From: GWE2-40-63 sp041664345
GTDB lineage: Bacteria > Bacteroidota > Bacteroidia > Bacteroidales > SZUA-534
Assembly: GCA_041664345.1 (NCBI GenBank)
Contig: JBAYKX010000021.1
Location: forward strand, 15,519 to 79,518
Reading direction: 5' to 3'
DNA length: 64,000 nucleotides
Shown: positions 17,967-28,496 of the stretch, piece by piece
How the letters are laid out: each line of letters begins with the position of its first letter
Position numbering within the stretch: position 1 is the stretch's first letter
Program-made: the position numbers and the translations under genes
The notes under the pieces: model-generated
Seen by the model: only the letters and a program-made list of their open reading frames with translations
Told to the model about the DNA's origin: nothing
The model's database searches: none

Positions 17967-18770
17967 TCTTCCCCCACGGAGCCAATCAATGTCGTTGTTG
18001 TCTTGAGGCCCTTCAATTTTATCTTTATTTTCAATTATTTCGCGCAGTATGGCATCGCTTTCCTGCTCTGCTTCAGGCGAAACACCTTTTTTGTATTGAT
18101 ATACTTTTTCCAATCCTCCATTTTCATTGTATTTAAACCAGGCTCCTTCCATTAAATCGTTAATGAATTTTCCTTCTTTATATACTTTTCCATCTTCGAA
18201 GTAGGATTTGGCATCGCCTTCTAATTTTCCATTTACGTAAGTTGATTCCCACATCAATGCGCCATTGGAATAGTATTTTTTCCATGGTCCATCTTTAATA
18301 CTATCGGTCCAATGGGACTCTTCCAATAAAAAACCTTCTGCGGTAAAGTTTTTAAATGCTCCGTGTTTTTTTCCTTTTTTATAGGATTCTTGTAAGTAGC
18401 ATTTTTTATTATCGGAATAATACAACCAAATACTGTCTTTTATTTGGCCATAATACTTACCGGTAGCCGCCACTATACCATTCTTGTGATACATAACGGC
18501 TTGAGCTGTTTCCCCTTTTTTATCGTAATTCAATACGGCAAACAAATTTCCATAACTATCCCAACGTTTCATCTCCCCAACAGGTTTATCATCAATAAAA
18601 TAGGCTTCGAATTTAGGGTTGTTGTTTTGATAGGTTTTTTTCCAATATCCCTGTTTGTAGCCGTTAATATCAGTATAATTAATTACCGTATCACCTTCCT
18701 GACCAACGTTTTGCGAAAATGTTTGTAGAGTAATGACAGTGAAAAAAATTAGTGAAAATGCAGTTTTCAT
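17964..18770 (-). CDS. secreted MORN-repeat protein (YwqK-like)
   Basis: The 268-residue protein has a signal peptide (residues 1-19, ending TFSQ), so it is probably periplasmic or surface-exposed. It then carries about eight MORN_2-type repeats with the pattern G-x-W-x-x-Y-x-x-x-G (for example NGYKQGYWKKTY, KDGPWKKYYSNGALMWE, LEGDAKSYFEDGKVYKEGKF, MEGAWFKYNENG). The tail from about residue 230 is charged and low in repeats. Such proteins are often labelled YwqK-type antitoxins, but there is no toxin partner here. The function is unknown. It lies 14 bases after malQ on the same strand and may be co-transcribed. Confidence 0.85.
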   Translation of the reverse strand: MKTAFSLIFFTVITLQTFSQNVGQEGDTVINYTDINGYKQGYWKKTYQNNNPKFEAYFIDDKPVGEMKRWDSYGNLFAVLNYDKKGETAQAVMYHKNGIVAATGKYYGQIKDSIWLYYSDNKKCYLQESYKKGKKHGAFKNFTAEGFLLEESHWTDSIKDGPWKKYYSNGALMWESTYVNGKLEGDAKSYFEDGKVYKEGKFINDLMEGAWFKYNENGGLEKVYQYKKGVSPEAEQESDAILREIIENKDKIEGPQDNNDIDWLRGGR

Positions 18771-18784
18771 ACAGTTTATTTTTA

Positions 18785-21514
18785 TTATTCAATAATACGT
18801 CCCGATTCTTCAACCAGGCTTTTTAACAATTTATTAAAATCAGTGGCTTTTTGCAGTTGTTCCATGCTAAGGTGCATTCGGTATTTCCAGTAGTGTCTTG
18901 GATTGGCTGGTTCATTGATGCGTTCTCCATGGGTATCGGTGGCGCGCAATTTTTCATCCATAGCCAATAAATCCTGAATAGGAAAAACGGTCCACATAGC
19001 TGGTGAATGCAAATGTTGCACAATTATTTCTTTACAAACCCAAGGTTCAGCATAGTAGGGCATTTCGCCCCATTTTCCCAATTGTTGGTTATAAAAAAGC
19101 TGAGTGGCAACCCGGTTCTCTTCCCACCAACCACGAATGGTTGCCATATCGTGGGTTGAAGTGGTGCAAACCGAAAGATAAGGTGCATCAGCCGGATGGG
19201 CAAATTGCTTTTTAGGATTCTTAGGCATCCTCTGAATTTCAAGGCTCAAAATATCAAATTGGCTCATCACTTCAGGTACAGTTGCCGGAATCATTCCCAA
19301 ATCTTCGCCACAAATGAGCATATTGGTGGCACTCACTAAAGCGGGTAATTTGTTAATAGCTTGATGTTTCCAGAACTGTTCATGCCGGTGATAAAAATAG
19401 TCAATATATATACTATTAAACTTATCTTTCAAATACCCATCCAGTTCCTGATAAGAATAGGTTGAATGCATGGAAATGCGCGGATGATAATGATCCGTTT
19501 TACTATTATCAGGCAAAAGCAATACTTCAGCGGCCAATTTAATCAAGCCCCACATAATGGTGCTATCTTTTTCTGATAGATCTTCGGGGCCTCCGGTTTT
19601 TACAAAGTGATGATAGATTAACTGTTGATTAGAAAATTCCGGTTTTAATTCAAATATATTGAATTCCAATTCATTAAGGTAGATAAGTCGAACCTCATCG
19701 GCATGTTCTTTAAATAGTTGACTCAAAAAATGACCACGAATGTATGGTTTACAAAAACGATTGGTATCAGGCCAAATACCTCTTGAATTCAATTCGTCGT
19801 GCGAAAGGGGTAGGGCCGGTCTGAAATGACCTAATATACCTTGTACTGCATCAAAGGGTATCTCCCAAATTCGGAAAAATCCCAATATATGATCAATGCG
19901 GTAGGCATCAAAATATTCGGCCATTTTTGTCAACCGGTTTCGCCACCATTGGTAATGGTCTTTTGCCATCTCTTCCCAGTTATAGGTAGGAAATCCCCAG
20001 TTTTGCCCATCGGCCGAAAAATCATCGGGTGGGGCTCCGGCTTGTCCATCAAAATGATAGAGTTTTGGCTCATACCAGGCATCGGCACTATAACGGCTTA
20101 TGCCAATTGGAATATCTCCTTTTAAAATTACTCCGTGCTCTCTGCCATATTCGCTGGCTTCTTTTAGTTGTTGGTCTAAATGATACTGAATAAAATACCA
20201 GTAAGCTATGGCATGGTATGATTCCGATTTTACATCGGTCAACTTTTTGATTTTTATCTCTGAGTATTCTTTATAATCACCCCACTGGCTAAAATCGCTG
20301 GTTCCATTGATATCGCGGAGGTATGAAAATGCCGCATAAGAAACCAACCACGAAGCATTATTCTTAAAAAAAGTAAGGAATCCTTCGCTTTTTAAAAAAG
20401 TAAGCTTCTTTTCAGCAAAAAGAGTTTTACAATAATTAAGTTTTGCTTTAACAATTAATTCATAATCCACCGAAGGTTTTTGATTTAGTTCCTGCTGTAA
20501 TGTTTGATAATCAGCAAACAAAGCCTCATCTTTTAATTTACCAGCTTTAAAAATATTCAGGAAAAGCGGATGTAAGGCAAATACCGATATGGCTTTATAA
20601 GGATAGGAATCGAGGAACGATTGGGTAGATTGGGTGTCGTTTACAGGAAGCACCTGAATCATGGTAAGTCCTGTTTTGGCAGCCCAATCAATTACTTTCT
20701 TTAAATCGGTAAATTCGCCAACTCCAAAACTATCTTTAGTACGTATTGAAAAAACCGGTAAACTTACCCCCGCACCTTTAAGATAATTATCAGGAAAGCG
20801 GAACATCCCTTCATTAATTTCATACATTTCATTTTCCGATTCGTTGCTAAGAAAAGCCAATCGGTTGCTTCCTGCCTCCCATATCAATTGTTCCGGGTTG
20901 TTCCGGTCAACAATCACATATTTATATTCCAATATAGGTGGGACATTATTTGCATTAATAGCGGCTTTCCATACCGGAAAATCGCAACCAGTTAACGGCA
21001 TGGCGTTTTTTATATCCCAATTTCCCAAAGCATTGCAATTACCTACAATACCAAGAAATTGGTTTTTGCTAATGCGAGGAGCTGTTATTGCAAATGTAAT
21101 AACCCGCGAGGCTTTTGTAGGAAGGGTAAATTTTTTTTCCAGTTTTTTATCTCTTCGAAAAACTACATCGGTAAATGCAGAAGTTGTCCAGGAAAATTGA
21201 ACATTATTGCCGGATGACCAAAGGTCTTTGATATGATATCTGTCAAACTGGGAGAATGTTTTAGAAAATTCCCTGTTTTTACCATGTTCCCAAACCAAGG
21301 ATTGGTCTCCACCATTTTTTAGAAAATACTTGTACGAAAATTTGAGCTGTTCTTCGGCAGAAACCTCAATTTCAATTTTCCATTTATTGGGAGCAATGCA
21401 TTGCATGGGCAACGCCTCTTCGGTTTTCCAACTTCCCAAAAAGCTATGGGAACCAGTAACATTCAGTACCTGCCCCCAATGAGTAGGGCAATAGCATTCT
21501 AACGAAATAATCAT
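18785..21514 (-). CDS. malQ: 4-alpha-glucanotransferase with two N-terminal starch-binding domains
   Basis: MalQ (GH77, amylomaltase) transfers alpha-1,4-glucan segments in maltodextrin metabolism. The 909-residue protein has two CBM20-type domains (about 1-105 with CPTHWGQVLNVTGSH, and 125-240 with LGIVGNCNALGNWD). The GH77 barrel follows from about residue 265 (SFGVGEFTDLKKVIDWA, YRIDHILGFFRIWE with the nucleophile Asp, LICGEDLGMIP with the acid Glu, STHDMATIRGWWEEN with the third Asp). The two-CBM20 form of ~900 residues is the usual Bacteroidota and plant DPE2-like type. There is no signal peptide, so it is cytoplasmic. The 361-base gap to the next gene shows nothing certain beyond a TATTTTTG promoter-like site at 21832-21839. 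Confidence 0.95.
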   Translation of the reverse strand: MIISLECYCPTHWGQVLNVTGSHSFLGSWKTEEALPMQCIAPNKWKIEIEVSAEEQLKFSYKYFLKNGGDQSLVWEHGKNREFSKTFSQFDRYHIKDLWSSGNNVQFSWTTSAFTDVVFRRDKKLEKKFTLPTKASRVITFAITAPRISKNQFLGIVGNCNALGNWDIKNAMPLTGCDFPVWKAAINANNVPPILEYKYVIVDRNNPEQLIWEAGSNRLAFLSNESENEMYEINEGMFRFPDNYLKGAGVSLPVFSIRTKDSFGVGEFTDLKKVIDWAAKTGLTMIQVLPVNDTQSTQSFLDSYPYKAISVFALHPLFLNIFKAGKLKDEALFADYQTLQQELNQKPSVDYELIVKAKLNYCKTLFAEKKLTFLKSEGFLTFFKNNASWLVSYAAFSYLRDINGTSDFSQWGDYKEYSEIKIKKLTDVKSESYHAIAYWYFIQYHLDQQLKEASEYGREHGVILKGDIPIGISRYSADAWYEPKLYHFDGQAGAPPDDFSADGQNWGFPTYNWEEMAKDHYQWWRNRLTKMAEYFDAYRIDHILGFFRIWEIPFDAVQGILGHFRPALPLSHDELNSRGIWPDTNRFCKPYIRGHFLSQLFKEHADEVRLIYLNELEFNIFELKPEFSNQQLIYHHFVKTGGPEDLSEKDSTIMWGLIKLAAEVLLLPDNSKTDHYHPRISMHSTYSYQELDGYLKDKFNSIYIDYFYHRHEQFWKHQAINKLPALVSATNMLICGEDLGMIPATVPEVMSQFDILSLEIQRMPKNPKKQFAHPADAPYLSVCTTSTHDMATIRGWWEENRVATQLFYNQQLGKWGEMPYYAEPWVCKEIIVQHLHSPAMWTVFPIQDLLAMDEKLRATDTHGERINEPANPRHYWKYRMHLSMEQLQKATDFNKLLKSLVEESGRIIE

Positions 21515-21876
21515 AAAACGGCTATTATAAGTTTAACACAAATGGGGGAATTTGTCCTCTAAAAGTACAAAAAGATTGGAGTTTTACAAGTGGTTCAAAA
21601 TAATTTGACCAGTTATTGGAATATTCTTTACAGCCTATTGGTAGCAATTTTTTATACATCAGTTTGCAGGCTTTATTAAACAAAAAAAAGGCAACTGCAT
21701 AAATGTTTTATTATAATTCTTAAGCAGGTGCAAATTCCACATTAACCTAATTTGAGTGAAAAAATTATTACTTTAGCCCAACACTGGCTTGCGAGTCGCT
21801 TACCAAATCCTTTAAATCCTATATTTTTGTTAGGCTTGATTTTCTGTAGGCCACAGGAAATTTATATCTTTACCAA

Positions 21877-22590
21877 ATGATAAAGAAGCTTTTTTTTATA
21901 ACAACCATTATTCTCTTTTGGAGTGCTTGCCAAAAACCCGATTTGGAGCCAATACCCGTAGTGTATAATTATAGCTATTTCCCAATGGATAGCGGCGCTT
22001 GGCGGGAGTTTGAAGTCACCAAAATTGTGATTGATAAACCATCGAATGTGTTTGACACTACCCATTATTATTTGTTGGAACAATGGGTAGGCTTGATTGT
22101 AAGTGCTTCCAATGATTCCATGATACGGTTGGAACGGTTCTCCAAAATAAAACAAAATCACACATGGGAAATTTTGTCGGTCTGGCAGTCGGGGATTATA
22201 AACCATGAAGCCATTCAAGTGGAAGAGAATATCCGGTATCTAAAATTAGACTTCCCCGTTCAATTAAATAAAGCATGGGATGGAAATAGGTATAACCGTC
22301 TTGATACCTTGAATCAATACAGTTATAAAATTATAACCATAAATGAGCCTTATTCATTGAATAATTTGTTGTTTGATTCTGTTTTAACGGTTGTTCAGAA
22401 AGAAAAATTGACAAAAATTGATAAAATTTATTTTGAGGAAAAATATGCGCTCGGAGTTGGACTCATTGAGAAACAGCAAACCGATATTTATTCGGGTGAA
22501 AAGGAATATGATCCGAACATTCCAGTTGAGGAACGGATTACCAGAGGGATTATCTACAACCAAAAACTAATTGGCTATGGCAACAAATAA
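21877..22590 (+). CDS. hypothetical lipoprotein
   Basis: The 237-residue protein begins with a lipoprotein signal whose cysteine lies at residue 18 (ILFWSACQKPD). It is probably anchored in a membrane through that cysteine. The mature part begins YNYSYFPMDSGAWREFEV, a pattern seen in Bacteroidota lipoproteins of unknown function. I recognise no catalytic motif. It overlaps the start of the following subtilisin gene by 14 bases, so the two are translationally coupled, and xseA follows with another overlap. Confidence 0.75.
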   Translation: MIKKLFFITTIILFWSACQKPDLEPIPVVYNYSYFPMDSGAWREFEVTKIVIDKPSNVFDTTHYYLLEQWVGLIVSASNDSMIRLERFSKIKQNHTWEILSVWQSGIINHEAIQVEENIRYLKLDFPVQLNKAWDGNRYNRLDTLNQYSYKIITINEPYSLNNLLFDSVLTVVQKEKLTKIDKIYFEEKYALGVGLIEKQQTDIYSGEKEYDPNIPVEERITRGIIYNQKLIGYGNK

Positions 22591-24235
22591 ATTTTTTTTG
22601 TTTCTGGTTTTATTTGTCATTTTTAAAAGTGGGTTCACACAAAATTACAACTATGCCTTTTTGGTTGAATTTACCGATAAATCTGGAACAATATACCAAG
22701 CCACCCATCTGGAAGCATTTTTATCGGAACGGGCCATTCAGCGAAGGGAGAAGTACCAAATAGTTATAACTGAAGAAGACTTTCCGGTAAACAAAAAATA
22801 CTGCGATAGCCTGTTGAGCTTTAATGCCAAACTGCACAATACTTCCCGATGGTTTAATTCCGCCGTGTTTTTTACCAACGATGAAACTTTTCCTTCGAAA
22901 GTGGAACCGGTTTCGTTTGTTAAAAAAGTTACTAAAATCTATGGAACTACTGTAAATAAAAGCGGGTTAGCTCAATCAAAGTGGGACGATGAAGCTCAAA
23001 GTAAAGTTCCCGCATTTGTTGATTATGGTGCATCGCAGAATCAAATAACCATGTGCAATGCACAGCTCTTGCATAACCAAGGATATTTGGGGCAAGGTAT
23101 TCAAATCGCCGTAATCGATGGTGGTTTTTATAATGTAAATCAACTACAATGTTTCGATAGTCTTTTTCAAAACAATCAGATTTTGGGAACCTGGGATTTT
23201 GTTAGTGGCAACTCCCTAGTTTATGATGACCATACCCACGGTATGATGGTATTATCGATTATTGGCGGAAACCTGCCCCAGCAATTTATGGGTTCAGCGC
23301 CAGGTGCCTCTTTTTGGTTGTTGCGGTCGGAAAATACCAATTCTGAATTTCCTATTGAAGAGGAAAACTGGATTTCGGCAGCCGAATTTGCCGACAGTGC
23401 TGGCGTTGATATCATTACCTCATCGCTTGGCTACAGTGAATTTGATGATATGAGCATGAACTATACCTATCAGGACATGGATGGAAAAACAACCCGAGTT
23501 ACTCAAGGTGCTGAGAAAGCATTTTCCAAAGGCCTCTTAGTGGTAAATAGTGCCGGAAATTCACGAAACGATCCCTGGTTCTTTTTAACCGCACCCAGCG
23601 ATGGCGAACATGTTCTGGGAATTGGGGCGGTAGATTCCTTAAAACATCTGGCTTATTTTAGCAGCAGTGGCCCTTCGTCCGATGGAAGGGTAAAGCCCGA
23701 TGTTACCGCGCAGGGTTTCGAAACTAGTTTAGTTTATTCGGATGGTTCGGTTGGAAAAGGCAGTGGAACCTCATTTTCCTGTCCGCTTGTTGCCGGAATG
23801 GTGGCTTGTTTATGGCAATCCTTACCCGAATTATCCAATCAGGAAATATTAAACTTAATTCGCCAAACGGCTAGCAGTACAAGTACTCCAGATAACGATT
23901 TTGGATACGGAATTCCTGATTTTGCCAAAGCATATTCAACGGGTTCGAATAGCAATATTACGGATTATTCAACCGATCAAATACTCAAACTATTTCCGAA
24001 CCCATTTTTTGATTACTTAAAAGTAAATGCTTATATAGTTGAAAAACAGAGAATAGCAATTAGTATCAGTGATATTTCTGGCTCCATATTATATAACAAA
24101 ACGTTATCGGTAGAGAATACCACCATGAACTATTTTCAGATAGATGGATTGTCGAAATTACAGGCAGGAGTTTATTTATTAACAATTACTTCAAAAGATA
24201 AACAAACCACCCAATTAATTCTAAAAAATAAATGA
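22577..24235 (+). CDS. S8 subtilisin-like peptidase with T9SS C-terminal sorting domain
   Basis: The product is a secreted serine peptidase of about 552 residues. There is a signal peptide (ending GFTQ), an N-terminal region with LSERAIQRREKYQI (typical of Bacteroidota S8 propeptides), and the S8 core. The catalytic Asp is in IQIAVIDGGF, the His in DDHTHGMMVLSIIGG and the Ser in GSGTSFSCPLVAGMVA. The last ~80 residues are a T9SS type A sorting domain (ILKLFPNPFFDYLKV to GVYLLTITSKDKQTTQLILKNK), so it should be exported across the outer membrane. A TTG at 22571 is possible but the ATG at 22577 is better. It overlaps xseA by ATGA. Confidence 0.93.
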   Translation: MATNKFFLFLVLFVIFKSGFTQNYNYAFLVEFTDKSGTIYQATHLEAFLSERAIQRREKYQIVITEEDFPVNKKYCDSLLSFNAKLHNTSRWFNSAVFFTNDETFPSKVEPVSFVKKVTKIYGTTVNKSGLAQSKWDDEAQSKVPAFVDYGASQNQITMCNAQLLHNQGYLGQGIQIAVIDGGFYNVNQLQCFDSLFQNNQILGTWDFVSGNSLVYDDHTHGMMVLSIIGGNLPQQFMGSAPGASFWLLRSENTNSEFPIEEENWISAAEFADSAGVDIITSSLGYSEFDDMSMNYTYQDMDGKTTRVTQGAEKAFSKGLLVVNSAGNSRNDPWFFLTAPSDGEHVLGIGAVDSLKHLAYFSSSGPSSDGRVKPDVTAQGFETSLVYSDGSVGKGSGTSFSCPLVAGMVACLWQSLPELSNQEILNLIRQTASSTSTPDNDFGYGIPDFAKAYSTGSNSNITDYSTDQILKLFPNPFFDYLKVNAYIVEKQRIAISISDISGSILYNKTLSVENTTMNYFQIDGLSKLQAGVYLLTITSKDKQTTQLILKNK

Positions 24236-25611
24236 CCATTGATTCCATCAGTTTATCCCAACTAGCTAACGCAGCAAAATCAGCCCTAAAAAACCAGTTC
24301 CCTTTTCCGGTGTGGGTTGTGGCCGAAATTAGCGAAATGAATTTGAACCGAAATGGACATTGCTATTTGGAACTCATTGAAAAAGAATCGGGTGGTGATA
24401 AAATACTGGCTAAAACCCGCGCTACTATTTGGGCTTTTGCCTACCGGATGATACAACCGTATTTTGAAACCACCACCAACGAATCGTTGCATGCCGGTTT
24501 GAAAGTGCTGGTCAAAACTACCGTTGAATTTCATGAGGTGTATGGGTTCAGTTTGAATATCGTCGATATTGACCCACAATATACCTTGGGCGAAATTGCT
24601 TTAAAAAGAGCGAAGGTTATTCAACAATTGAAAGACGATGGCGTATTTGACATGAACCGATTGCACACTTTGGCACTGGTTCCACAAAGGATAGCCGTAA
24701 TTTCGTCGGAGACAGCAGCCGGTTATGGCGATTTTTACGATGAATTGACCAATAATCCGTTTGGATTTGGTTTTTACACCGAGCTTTTTCCTGCCGTGAT
24801 GCAGGGCGAACAAGCGCCCCAATCAATCATTGAAGCTTTTGAGCGGGTGTATCTTTCAGTTGAAAAGTTTGATGTGGTTGCTTTGCTTCGAGGTGGAGGT
24901 TCAAAAAGCGATTTAAGTTGTTTTGATGATTATAACTTGGCCTATTACATAACTCAATTTCCTTTGCCAGTGTTAACCGGAATTGGGCACGAACGCGATG
25001 ATTCCATTGCCGATATGGTGGCTCACACCCGATTGAAAACGCCAACAGCCATTGCCGTTTTTTTGGTTGATACGGTTTCTGAATTTAATGGCCAACTGGA
25101 TGATAATTTGATGTATGTCAATGATTTGGTACAACAACTCATTCAAAATAAAACGTTGGATTTAGAAGGGCAATCAAAACGGTTGCAAACCGGATTTATA
25201 GAGGCGTGGCATTACAATCAGCAGGTATTAATGCGTGCGAATTCAAAAATTGAGTATGGATTACTAAAGTTTCAAAACAATCATTTTAAAAATCTGGAAA
25301 AATTTTCCGTTACCCTTCAATTTTTATTAAAAAGGGGGATAAGCGCTAAATTGGAACATTGCAACCAGCAACAAAAAAGATTGATAAAAGGAATTAACCA
25401 CAGTGTTAAAGAAGAAGAAAAACACCTTGAATATTTGCAGGAAATAATGGAATGGGCAGATCCTCAAAAAATATTGGATCGAGGATATTCTATCGTCAGC
25501 AAACACGGAAAAATAGTCAAATCATCAAGTGAATTAGCTCCTAACGATGTAATAAATATCAAATTGGCCCAAGGTTCCTTAACCGGTTTGGTAAATGATA
25601 TTCAGGAATAG
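24232..25611 (+). CDS. xseA: exodeoxyribonuclease VII large subunit
   Basis: ExoVII degrades single-stranded DNA from either end; XseA is the catalytic subunit. The 459-residue protein has the N-terminal OB-fold (FPVWVVAEISEMNLNRNGHCYLEL) and the nuclease core (RIAVISSETAAGYGDFYDEL, VVALLRGGGSKSDLSCFDDY, VLTGIGHERDDSIADMVAHTRLKTPTA). A long coiled-coil C-terminal region follows, ending DRGYSIVSKHGKIV. The gene for the small subunit XseB is normally next to it, but I see no such ORF before or after. The start overlaps the subtilisin stop, an unusual partner. The 164-base gap after it shows nothing clear. Confidence 0.94.
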   Translation: MTIDSISLSQLANAAKSALKNQFPFPVWVVAEISEMNLNRNGHCYLELIEKESGGDKILAKTRATIWAFAYRMIQPYFETTTNESLHAGLKVLVKTTVEFHEVYGFSLNIVDIDPQYTLGEIALKRAKVIQQLKDDGVFDMNRLHTLALVPQRIAVISSETAAGYGDFYDELTNNPFGFGFYTELFPAVMQGEQAPQSIIEAFERVYLSVEKFDVVALLRGGGSKSDLSCFDDYNLAYYITQFPLPVLTGIGHERDDSIADMVAHTRLKTPTAIAVFLVDTVSEFNGQLDDNLMYVNDLVQQLIQNKTLDLEGQSKRLQTGFIEAWHYNQQVLMRANSKIEYGLLKFQNNHFKNLEKFSVTLQFLLKRGISAKLEHCNQQQKRLIKGINHSVKEEEKHLEYLQEIMEWADPQKILDRGYSIVSKHGKIVKSSSELAPNDVINIKLAQGSLTGLVNDIQE

Positions 25612-25775
25612 ACTTCGGTTTTGCTTTACTTATACCATAAAAATAGGGAATTACTCTTACCCACTTTTTGAATTCTTCAGAATTATGAATCCAACTATTA
25701 GTTGAAATTGACCTCTTTTGACCTGCCAGAGGAAAAAAAGGTTTGTAAATACCGAATAATTAGTAAATTTATGGC

Positions 25776-28475
25776 ATGATGAAATCCAAAGCAATATCAC
25801 GCATGCAACTAATAAAGTGCTTATTTCTCCTGTTTAGTTTACTTATATTTCAAGTAGTTAATGCGCAGGATATTAAACAATTGGAATCAAAGCTTAAAAA
25901 GGCTAAATCAAAACCCGAAGAAGCCAGTTTATTGAACGAAATTGGTTTAAAATATCGGGAAACCGGAAAACTCGACAAAGCTATTGACTTTCATTACAAA
26001 GCATTAGATATTTTTGAGAGTCTTGCCGAGCAGGAAGGTCAAGCTGAAACCTATAATTACCTTGGTACTGCTTTTTGGCGCAAAAACGATTATGAACAAG
26101 CCATTCAATATTATACACTGGCACTCCAGATTCGCGAACAACAAGGTAAAAGAGATGATAAAGCCCGAATACTAAATAATTTGGGTTTAGCCAGTCAAAG
26201 CCTTGGTGACTATAATACATCGCTTGAATACTATTACAGGGCTTTGGGAGTTTGGTATCAGGCTGACGACAAATCGGAAATTGCCACCACGTTAAACCAC
26301 ATCGGAAATGTATTTCTGAATCGGAACATCCCCGATTCTGCTGAAATATATTATAAAAAATCGTTGATCCTACGTGAATCAATTACTGATACAATAGGGA
26401 TTGCTTCTACCTTAAATAATTTGGCTACCTTATATAAAAACCAAAACAATTTTGCAAAAGCAGTAAAGTTTTTGGAACAATCCATTGCTTTATTGAAAGA
26501 GACCAATCAATTTGACCAGCTTGCCTCAAATTACAACAACCTGGGAGGAGTTTATTGGCAAAACAAAGAATATAAAAAAGCACTGGAAAACTATTTACAA
26601 GCACTTGAGATGCGGGAACAAACCGGTGATAAAAAAGTGATTGCTTCCACAATGAATAACATCGGATTAATATATAAAGATTTAGGCAATTACGAAAAAG
26701 CATTGGAGTATTATGAATTATCGCTGAAAGAATACCAACTAATGGGCGATCGGTTTTTGGAGGCCGATGCATTAAATTTTATAGGCGGTGTTTATTGGCA
26801 ATCAGGTGATTATAGAAAAGCATTGGAAGTTTACAAGCGTTCCTTTTCCATGCGCGATCAGGTGGGTGATCCAAAATATGTTGCCCGTTCGCACACCAAC
26901 CTTGCCTTGGTTTATCGCAGCTTGGGCGAACGCGACAGTGCTTTGATGGAGTATCAAAAAGGATTGACCGTGTACAAAGAATTGGGTAATCAAAAAAATG
27001 CGGCATCCATGTTAAATAATATTGGAACCTTACATAAAGTGTTTAAAGAAGACGATTTGGCTGTGCAATACTTTAAGATGGCTCTTGAAATGCGAACCGA
27101 AATCAATGATAGGAGTGGAGTGGCAAATTCCTCATTAAACCTTGGAAGTATTTACGTTGCAAAGAATAAATATAGCGAAGCTATTGTGTTGTTTAATAAT
27201 GCATTAATCATTGCGCGTGAGCTAAAGTTTCAAGACTTGGAAAAAGATGTTTTATATGCGTTGGCGAAAGCTCATGCCGGTAAAAGAGAATTTGAATTGG
27301 CCTATTCTTATTTTGAAGCCTATTCCAGAATTAAGGATAAAATGATGAGTGGAGAAAGCATCAAGAAAATTGCAGATATGCAAATACGCTACGAAAGTGA
27401 AAAAAAGGAACGCGAATTACAGAAAACCAACATTCAACTGGTTCAGCAAAAAGATAAAAACAAAAGACAACGAAACTTAATATTTACCGGCATTTCAGTC
27501 CTTATTTTAATTTCCATATTCTCGCTGTTAATTGTTCAGCAAAATAAAAGAGTTACTCATGCTAATGAATTACTGGCTCTCAAAAATCAGGAGATTATTC
27601 AGCAAAAAGAAGAAATATCTGCTCAACGCGATGCCATTGAGGATCAGAAAAACGAAATAACCAAACAACGCGACATAGCCGAAAAACAGCGCGATCAGAT
27701 AACAGAGCAAAAGCAAAAAATTACCGATAGCATAGAATATGCCAGCAGAATTCAGGCTGCAGTTTTACCACCGGAATCGTTGATAAATCAGGTATTGAAT
27801 AAGTACTTTATCATGTTCCGACCAAGGGATATTGTTAGCGGCGATTTTTATTGGATGCGGAAAGTGAATAACCAATCGGTTGTAACAGTCGTTGATTGTA
27901 CCGGGCACGGTGTTCCTGGTGCTTTTATGAGCATGTTGGGAACATCGCTGTTAACCGAAATCATAGATAAAGGAAATTTTACCGATGCAGCAGATATTTT
28001 AAATAAACTTCGTGAAAAAGTAAAATATGCCCTGCATCAAACCTCTGATTATGTTGAAAGTACTACCGATGGTATGGATTGTGCGCTTTGTATTATCGAT
28101 TACGATAACAATAAACTGCAATTTGCCGGTGCCAATAACCCATTGTATTTAATCCGACAAAATGAATTAGTTGAATACGATGGGGATAGAATGCCTATTG
28201 GAGTTCATTTAATTGTAGAAGAAAATTTTACAAATCATACCATCGATTTAGTCAAAAATGACATGCTTTATATTTTTTCTGATGGGTTTTACGATCAATT
28301 TGGTGGTGATAAAGGGAGGAAAATGTTTACCCGTAATTTTAAACAAATATTGATGGATATTCATGCTTTTGATATTGAAAAGCAACACAAAGAACTCGAA
28401 GCGAAGTTTGATGAATGGAAAGGTACAACCCGCCAGATTGATGATGTACTGGTAGTTGGAATTCAAATAACATAA
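25776..28475 (+). CDS. TPR-repeat sensor with SpoIIE-type PP2C phosphatase
   Basis: The 899-residue membrane protein has a signal sequence (1-30, ending VVNA) and about eleven periplasmic TPR repeats (roughly 45-520). One membrane helix follows (about 566-585, LIFTGISVLILISIFSLLIV), then a coiled coil rich in Gln and Lys (590-660). The C-terminal SpoIIE phosphatase domain has metal-binding residues in VSGDFYWM and VVDCTGHGVPGAFMSML. Such proteins dephosphorylate partner-switch proteins. SiaC-like proteins, known substrates of a SpoIIE-type phosphatase (SiaA) in Pseudomonas, are encoded at 32697 and 55005, so this may be a SiaA counterpart; that link is inference. A TPR protein without output domain follows 21 bases later. 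Confidence 0.92.
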   Translation: MMKSKAISRMQLIKCLFLLFSLLIFQVVNAQDIKQLESKLKKAKSKPEEASLLNEIGLKYRETGKLDKAIDFHYKALDIFESLAEQEGQAETYNYLGTAFWRKNDYEQAIQYYTLALQIREQQGKRDDKARILNNLGLASQSLGDYNTSLEYYYRALGVWYQADDKSEIATTLNHIGNVFLNRNIPDSAEIYYKKSLILRESITDTIGIASTLNNLATLYKNQNNFAKAVKFLEQSIALLKETNQFDQLASNYNNLGGVYWQNKEYKKALENYLQALEMREQTGDKKVIASTMNNIGLIYKDLGNYEKALEYYELSLKEYQLMGDRFLEADALNFIGGVYWQSGDYRKALEVYKRSFSMRDQVGDPKYVARSHTNLALVYRSLGERDSALMEYQKGLTVYKELGNQKNAASMLNNIGTLHKVFKEDDLAVQYFKMALEMRTEINDRSGVANSSLNLGSIYVAKNKYSEAIVLFNNALIIARELKFQDLEKDVLYALAKAHAGKREFELAYSYFEAYSRIKDKMMSGESIKKIADMQIRYESEKKERELQKTNIQLVQQKDKNKRQRNLIFTGISVLILISIFSLLIVQQNKRVTHANELLALKNQEIIQQKEEISAQRDAIEDQKNEITKQRDIAEKQRDQITEQKQKITDSIEYASRIQAAVLPPESLINQVLNKYFIMFRPRDIVSGDFYWMRKVNNQSVVTVVDCTGHGVPGAFMSMLGTSLLTEIIDKGNFTDAADILNKLREKVKYALHQTSDYVESTTDGMDCALCIIDYDNNKLQFAGANNPLYLIRQNELVEYDGDRMPIGVHLIVEENFTNHTIDLVKNDMLYIFSDGFYDQFGGDKGRKMFTRNFKQILMDIHAFDIEKQHKELEAKFDEWKGTTRQIDDVLVVGIQIT

Positions 28476-28496
28476 AATAGTTAATAAAACAGTAGA

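Noticed and set aside
25612..25775. An xseB gene behind xseA.
   Set aside because: No frame of suitable length or sequence is found; XseB must be elsewhere.
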